Below, piece after piece: positions 62,001 through 64,000 of a stretch of 64,000 nt of DNA. Made by a program: the position numbers and the translations under genes. The notes under the pieces were generated by a model, which ran no database searches, was not told the origin of the DNA, and saw only the letters and a program-made list of their open reading frames with translations. The stretch spans positions 1 through 64,000 of the forward strand of contig JAOWCC010000791.1 of assembly GCA_030867875.1 (NCBI GenBank). The letters run 5' to 3'. Origin of the DNA: Actinernus sp. WN-2022. Its lineage: Eukaryota; Cnidaria; Anthozoa; Actiniaria; Actinernidae. Numbering within the stretch: the stretch's first letter is position 1; every line of letters starts with the position of its first letter.

Positions 62001-63969
62001 AATTTATAACCTGTATAAATTTAAGTTAATGTGACAACCATATACTAACCTAATCTGCAATATGATATGCCCGACAAAGCCAAACCTGCCTTTGTTTACG
62101 TCCAAAGTTCATCCTGATCGCATGCTACTGCAAGCATGCCATTTTAAGCTGGCCAGTAATATTGAAGCTCTCTATATAATTGCTTCATGGTGTCGTCACA
62201 AACATGTAATATCAGGTTTTAGTAGATACCACACAAGTGAATAGTGCTTTTCGCGCCCTCTGATTGGCTACTCCGAAGGTGAATATCCTTTGCTATTCAT
62301 CTCCGAGAGAAGCAGCGATCACCTCGCGCGAGTTTTTGTCCATTTAACAGAAAATAAAATAGCTATTTGGTGTTGGCAATTCACTTGTGTGGTATATACT
62401 CAAACAATTATTCACCCCAGTGTCAGTGAAAAGTAGTTGATATTTACCTACGCGGCGTGTAAATATTTAACAATTATTCACCCCAGTGTCAGTGAAAAGT
62501 AGTTGATATTTACCTACGCGGCGTGTAAATATTTAACAATTATTCACCCCATTGTCAGTGAAAAGTAGTTGATATTTACCTACGCGGCGTGTAAATATTT
62601 AACAATTATTCACCCCAGTGTCAGTGAAAAGTAGTTGATATTTACCTAAGCGGCGTGTAAATATTTAACAATTGACTTATATCATTATGACGTTAAATCA
62701 AAACAATCTATTATTTAAACGCTAAGGATCACGGTCATGGGAGGGGGACAAAACAGCAAAAACACAAAGGAAATCGCTATCAAATGCATTTTGCAGAACG
62801 TAGAATAGCGGTAACAGCCACCAAATACGGTAAATATTGTGGGATAAATATTGATACAGCTGATATCTGGAAACCAGACAATTCGAAGTAAAATTTTCCT
62901 CAGCAGAGCAGATTTAGTTCAAAATTCTATTGTTCAAGTCGATTCTGTCCCCCTCGTAAACAAGCCGTGACGTCATAATTATATAGGGTAATTATTCACC
63001 GAAGTGGAGGTGAATAGTGGTGGATAATAACTACCACTATTCACCGACACAGACATCACTATTCACCGACACGTTTGACTAGGATACATATTTTTGGGAG
63101 GGGGGCTTGTAATTTCGCGATATGACAAACAAATGCTCACTGGTTAGCTCAGTTTGTGGAGCACGGTCTAGAGTGCGGGCCGGGTGGTCAGGGATTCGAA
63201 CCGACCGCATCCTTGGGCAGGGACGTATAAGCCGTTGGCCATGTCTCCTTCCTCTTCTAACCTATATGAGGGGGACGTGAAAGAACCCTGTTATGTTATT
63301 TCGAGAAAGACTAGGGATTATCTCCCAATACAACAGCCTGGCCTTCTGAGGTACTAACAATAATAATTAACTCATGATTGTAAACTGCACGGCGGCACAT
63401 TGCGCCACAATAGCAGTCCGTATCACAAAAATAACCTTGTGAAGCGCATTTGAATATATTCATATAGCATTTACGCTATACAAATGAATATATTAGTTGA
63501 ATATATATGGATTTATAGCCTTTGTTCAGTTCGCACCTTTTACATAAAGAACGGTAATCAGCCGTGAACGCGCCCTTTGTATTTGGTAACAAAGAGCCAC
63601 GGTAGTCTAATGGTACCAGTTCGGAGCCCCGAGTTCAAGTCTCAGTATCGGCATCGCTTTTTTTTTCACTGCGAAGATTTTTTTCATTTCTTTTTCCCCT
63701 TTTTTTTCTGACTGCATTCCCTTAAAAGCTTTTATTTCAAACGTGACTACAAGAACGGAGTTCTTTTTTACCTTTGAAATGCCTAGGACACCTATCATCC
63801 ACTGTATATATATAGTAATATATATATATATTACTTGAATCGACATAGATTAAACACTTGATGTCATCTTTATTTCAGTACATGAACACGACCGGCTTTC
63901 GTATTTGCTTGAAGGAACTGTACGCTTCGAAGTACGAATCACTGACGGTCAGCTATGTGGTACTCTCTG
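45230..63969 (+). CDS. Secreted H-type lectin / Kazal mosaic protein (3' end beyond window)
   Basis: Twelve exons joined without phase conflict: 1,996 nt, 665 codons plus 1 nt. Signal peptide (residues 1-22), then unit 1: H-lectin domain in one exon (about 23-141), a second split over two exons (142-233), a third split over two (234-305), and a follistatin-like Kazal module (306-378). Unit 2 repeats the order: 379-503, 504-596, 597-665. Exon phases are the same in both units, 1-0-0-0-0-1 with a 1-1 Kazal exon, so the unit is frame-neutral. H-type lectins (family of the snail agglutinin) bind carbohydrate, often GalNAc; Kazal modules inhibit serine proteases or are structural. About a dozen N-glycosylation sequons fit a secreted protein. 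Likely extracellular, in mucus, matrix or immunity; role unproven. Another Kazal exon should follow the window edge. Confidence 0.88.
46497..46852 (+). CDS. Lectin exon A1: complete H-lectin domain 1
   Basis: Acceptor TTTTTCTATCAAAAG, donor GTATGT; phase 1 to 0. Landmarks: KVQFNRT, CRDVIYPSRFSQSEDIRVQV, VKEVTSQGFKICVRE, VVNWMAFQGSYSG, GTQCKRV. F-x-x-x-F/Y, W/V-E, GF-x-[IV]-C-[VM]-R-E and NWxAFQG are typical of the fold. NRT and NGS sequons. Confidence 0.9.
46950..47135 (-). mobile_element. tRNA-derived SINE in intron A1-B1
   Basis: The minus strand starts GTCCCGGTTAGCTCAGTGGT (box A TTAGCTCAGTGG) with GGGTTCAAACCCCGGC (box B), then a body with AAGACGTGAAGGTCTAACC-type words on the + strand. 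Near-complete tRNA-like head. Confidence 0.82.
47757..48250 (+). repeat. (GATGA/GATGG)n pentanucleotide satellite
   Basis: Long array of GATGA, GATGG, GATAC and similar 5-mers, purest at 47,990-48,100. Interrupted by a hairpin at 47,886-47,970 and a duplicated GATATGATTGGTTAGTACC segment (48,122 and 48,190). Confidence 0.95.
47886..47970. mobile_element. Fold-back inserted in the satellite
   Basis: AGCCTCTTTTGCAGGCGTCC then TTAGTGT pairs with ACACTAAGGACGCCCGCAAA then GGAGGCT. About 85 bp. Confidence 0.85.
48258..48486. mobile_element. 229-bp MITE with ATAG target duplication
   Basis: The left end GGGTATAGAATGGTC is exactly inverted at the right (GACCATTCTATACCC). ATAG flanks both sides (48,254-48,257 and 48,487-48,490). 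Inside, CCGAGACTCGCCGAGACGCC occurs twice with its own TATAGAATG head, an internal duplication of the left end. Confidence 0.93.
48946..49107 (+). CDS. Lectin exon B1: first half of domain 2
   Basis: Acceptor TTATTTAAAAG (weak pyrimidine tract), donor GTAAGT; 54 codons, phase 0. HVFASVVTPDASTKHDAMNV then WVEE and WFHICMREMTNFDGIHRG. Start chosen by alignment with exon B2. Confidence 0.82.
49500..49615 (+). repeat. 16-bp minisatellite GATACGGTACAATGGA
   Basis: About seven units of GGATACGGTACRRT with point changes, next to the MITE at 49,620. Confidence 0.92.
49620..49816. mobile_element. AGAGCAGATT MITE, second copy
   Basis: AGAGCAGATTTCGTATGAGT at the left pairs with ACTCATACGGAATCTGCTCT at the right. 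Same family as 20,813-21,021. Confidence 0.9.
50005..50090 (+). repeat. GTCGCCTTAG decamer repeat
   Basis: Seven or eight units of GTCGCCTTAK / GTCGCCCAAT in tandem. Confidence 0.9.
51386..51716. mobile_element. MITE-like element
   Basis: CAACTACATCACACAGCGGT then CAAACGTCTGCGC at the left; GCGCAAACGTTTGACCGCTG then CAACTAC at the right, inverted. Inner GGCGGCC / GGCCGCC also pair. Confidence 0.75.
51773..51873. repeat. Fold-back 0.1 kb
   Basis: AGGTACTTCATATATGGTCT with ATTAT pairs with ATAATAGACCATATATGAAG then TACCT. It lies about 45 bp before lectin exon C1. Confidence 0.88.
51916..52029 (+). CDS. Lectin exon C1: second half of domain 2
   Basis: Acceptor TTTTTATTGTTTAG, donor GTAGTA; 38 codons, phase 0. 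NWFAYDEKPNSWNFTVSSQI and NNYTFCQ. The NWFA start is the conserved last strand of the lectin fold. NFT and NYT sequons. Confidence 0.85.
52082..52635. mobile_element. TTAA-flanked fold-back element with about 200-bp arms
   Basis: Ends AGTGCCTATCACCCTTTTGC and GCAAAAGGGTGATAGGCACT, bordered by TTAA on both sides (52,078-52,081 and 52,636-52,639). Arms stay complementary through ACGCGGTCATGGGTCA. Inserted about 50 bp after exon C1. Confidence 0.93.
52640..53559. other. Intron C1-D1 without further gene
   Basis: Holds a short inverted pair GCGGCCATGTTGGTGTAC / GTACACCAAGATGGCGGCC (52,917-52,963). Nothing else recognised. Confidence 0.5.
53560..53700. mobile_element. CGCCATGTTGGTG fold-back MITE, second copy
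   Basis: GCGTTTTCACGTGACGTCAT at the left, TAGCCGCCATGTTGGTGTAC inverted as GTACACCAACATGGCCGCCA, and GAGTGAAAACCC at the right. Same family as 23,974-24,100. Confidence 0.88.
53850..53969 (+). CDS. Lectin exon D1: first half of domain 3
   Basis: Acceptor TTCATTCATGATCAG, donor GTAATG; 40 codons, phase 0. NVYFTSAFYAPPVVLITAIH then PECNAINAWIE. Aligns with exon D2 residue by residue. Confidence 0.85.
54121..54362. mobile_element. MITE with 8-bp flanking repeat AATCAGCC
   Basis: The left CCGGGGGGTTCTT and right AAGAACCCCCCCGG are inverted. AATCAGCC flanks both sides (54,113-54,120 and 54,363-54,370), the length expected of hAT-type insertion. 242 bp. Confidence 0.85.
54985..56130. mobile_element. 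Nested element with tandem-repeat arms
   Basis: The left arm has about five copies of a 33-bp unit (ATCCCGACCCCACACTAGTA, CTGACAAATTCAT) at 55,010-55,170. The right arm (56,062-56,125) has two inverted copies. CACGGACACGAGGTCAGGG and CCCTGATTTTGTGTCCGTG also pair. Confidence 0.82.
55531..55697. mobile_element. Fold-back inside the nested element
   Basis: ATTCACTCTTTTCACCTGGT through GTCAGGTTAGCCTCG (about 72 bp) is inverted up to 55,697. A diverged relative lies at 55,795-55,945. Confidence 0.9.
56875..56971 (+). CDS. Lectin exon E1: second half of domain 3
   Basis: Acceptor TGACTTTTTTCGCAG, donor GTGAGT; phase 0 to 1. EITKSTFRVCVKELQSEIPS then LYINYLVIGG. F-R-V-C-V-K-E is the FxVCVRE motif. 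Confidence 0.87.
57256..57474 (+). CDS. Lectin exon K1: follistatin-like Kazal module
   Basis: Acceptor TGCTTTTCCACAG, donor GTACCA; 73 codons, phase 1 to 1. Ten cysteines: DPCLNVSC-x5-C, CVCVENC, then C-x7-C-x10-C-x6-C-x13-C, with STNGTTFKNKC in place of the usual SDGxTYxNxC. By the usual Kazal numbering the residue two after the second Kazal cysteine (P1) is Ser (NCPSYEE). Sequons NVS, NGT and NHT. Confidence 0.92.
58016..58389 (+). CDS. Lectin exon A2: complete H-lectin domain, unit 2
   Basis: Acceptor TTTATTTCTTTTTCAG, donor GTTAGT; phase 1 to 0. KEVRFRPFTFYPDKQVHVQL, then WVENVDFQGFTACVTTAGRN, then SVDWFAYQGAP and GTTCKTI. Six residues longer than A1. The usual CVRE is CVTT here. Confidence 0.9.
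58568..58735 (+). CDS. Lectin exon B2
   Basis: Acceptor TTCCTTTAAAG, donor GTATTG; 56 codons, phase 0. GEPTVLATAEHIGASFKHDG, then LWIEGITSTSFKACLRELQN and FDGLHLNIQV. Confidence 0.88.
59331..59941. mobile_element. 0.6 kb element with CCACAGGGAGCCCA ends
   Basis: CCACAGGGAGCCCACACAAC at the left, GTTGTGTGGGCTCCCTGTGG at the right. Inside sits another inverted pair CCTCCTCCGCAAGCAACTC / GAGTTGCCTGCGGAGGAGG (59,384-59,788) and CTTCCTGTGG / CCACAGGAAG. Confidence 0.9.
59440..59665 (+). repeat. 26-bp minisatellite GGGACGAGGGACGTCATACG
   Basis: About eight units of 26-35 bp with GGACAGGGACGAGGGACGTC as the core, inside the nested element. Confidence 0.93.
60065..60175 (+). CDS. Lectin exon C2
   Basis: Acceptor TTCATTTTCTCAAG, donor GTAATG; 37 codons, phase 0. 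DWMAFEDIHRPLFTEKGMTF and GEYNGAFCK; matches exon C1 in length and position of the cysteine. Confidence 0.87.
60244..60752. mobile_element. TTAA-flanked element, 509 bp
   Basis: Ends AGTGCATATAAGCCCTAGAA and TTCTAGGGCTTATATGCACT, bordered by TTAA (60,240-60,243 and 60,753-60,756). The right end lies about 35 bp before exon D2. Same end type as 41,796-42,592. Confidence 0.93.
60790..60906 (+). CDS. Lectin exon D2
   Basis: Acceptor TATTTGCCGATAG, donor GTATGT; 39 codons, phase 0. DVTYSKSYTQVPTIVLSTNH then PVCNGVSTWIE. NHT sequon. Confidence 0.87.
61302..61572. mobile_element. TTAA-flanked element, 271 bp
   Basis: The left AGGGGCTATGTCATGG and right GTGTGACACAGCCCCC are imperfect inverted ends, with TTAA at 61,298-61,301 and 61,573-61,576. 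Shares its body with 30,550-30,760. Confidence 0.75.
61577..62226. other. Intron D2-E2, no element recognised
   Basis: AT-rich. Short open readings at 61,828 and 62,062 have no splice or similarity support. Confidence 0.45.
62227..62394. mobile_element. MITE-like element with TACCACACAAGTGAAT ends
   Basis: TACCACACAAGTGAAT at the left is exactly inverted at the right (ATTCACTTGTGTGGTA). Subterminal GGTGAATA-type words recur out to 63,080. Confidence 0.85.
62405..62670 (+). repeat. 66-bp tandem repeat, four units
   Basis: CAATTATTCACCCC landmarks at 62,405, 62,471, 62,537 and 62,603, exactly 66 bp apart. Unit body AGTAGTTGATATTTACCTAC then GCGGCGTGTAAATATTTAA. Confidence 0.96.
63137..63360 (+). 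mobile_element. tRNA-derived SINE, second family
   Basis: TCACTGGTTAGCTCAGTTTG (box A type), GGGATTCGAACCGACCGC (box B type), then a body with CCTATATGAGGGGGACGTGA and GCCTGGCCTTCTGAGGT. Different body from the SINEs at 25,372 and 46,950. Confidence 0.82.
63597..63670 (+). ncRNA. Shortened tRNA-like sequence with oligo-T
   Basis: CCACGGTAGTCTAATGGTAC resembles a tRNA 5' half with box A, and GAGTTCAAGTCTC a box B, but only about 58 nt separate the ends and no anticodon arm can be placed. A run of nine T follows, as in RNA polymerase III terminators. Probably a pseudogene or SINE head. Confidence 0.35.
63879..63969 (+). CDS. Lectin exon E2 (last exon in window)
   Basis: Acceptor ATCTTTATTTCAG, donor GTGAGG; phase 0 to 1. 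YMNTTGFRICLKELYASKYE then LTVSYVVLSG. F-R-I-C-L-K-E matches exon E1. The window ends 31 bp into the next intron. Confidence 0.85.
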
Positions 63970-64000
63970 GTGAGGAAACCCCCACCCCTCCCCCACACTT

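Noticed and set aside
62405..62670. CRISPR-like array
   Set aside because: The units are directly adjacent 66-bp tandem repeats without unique spacers, in an animal intron.

Overview
This window is eukaryotic DNA from an animal, most likely an anthozoan cnidarian such as a stony coral or sea anemone. The sequence is AT-rich and coding sequence is sparse. Genes are split into short exons (45-420 bp) with ordinary GT/AG borders, and introns and intergenic DNA are packed with LINE fragments, tRNA-derived SINEs, fold-back MITEs and minisatellites. The cnidarian placement is an inference from the H-type lectin mosaic gene, the repeat style and general resemblance; no marker gene proves it. Exons were called by joining open frames across plausible splice sites and checking that the phases agree. 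No transcript evidence is available.

Left part (about 1-34,300): a multi-copy OTU cysteine-protease (deubiquitinase-type) family in several states of decay. Copy A (1,590-13,208) is a phase-consistent chain of seven exons on the + strand, giving 540 visible codons. It contains a hydrophobic/basic segment, 55-60 residue repeats, three 46-residue basic repeats, and an OTU domain with GDGNC and NHY motifs intact, ending in a tiny last exon. Copy B (about 19,594-34,231) has a possible signal peptide and a transmembrane exon chain upstream of the same repeats. It then has an OTU exon 1, no recognisable exon 2, a frameshifted exon 3 and the same tiny last exon. The repeat-coding exon is duplicated within B (25,372-26,535 and 28,589-30,481). 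The stretch 9,530-11,740 of A is duplicated at 32,020-34,120. A further fragment of the 46-residue repeat lies at 215-640. Tandem amplification has hit coding exons at several points.

Middle part (34,300-45,200): gene-poor. It holds LINE fragments on both strands, a RecQ-helicase-like remnant (minus strand), a 1.5 kb direct repeat (38,723-40,263 and 42,757-44,274), and TTAA-flanked and other fold-back elements.

Right part (45,230-63,969, running off the edge): one gene for a secreted mosaic protein. It starts with a signal peptide, followed by a repeating unit of three H-type lectin domains plus a follistatin-like Kazal module, then a second unit. Twelve exons (1,996 coding nt, 665 codons plus 1 nt) join without a single phase conflict. 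The six-exon unit begins and ends in phase 1, so whole units can be duplicated without breaking the frame. Its introns hold most of the MITEs with clear target-site duplications.

The two gene families are unrelated in sequence. The strongest candidate for something undescribed is the repeat-OTU family, possibly membrane-anchored in copy B. The lectin-Kazal gene is the best supported gene.
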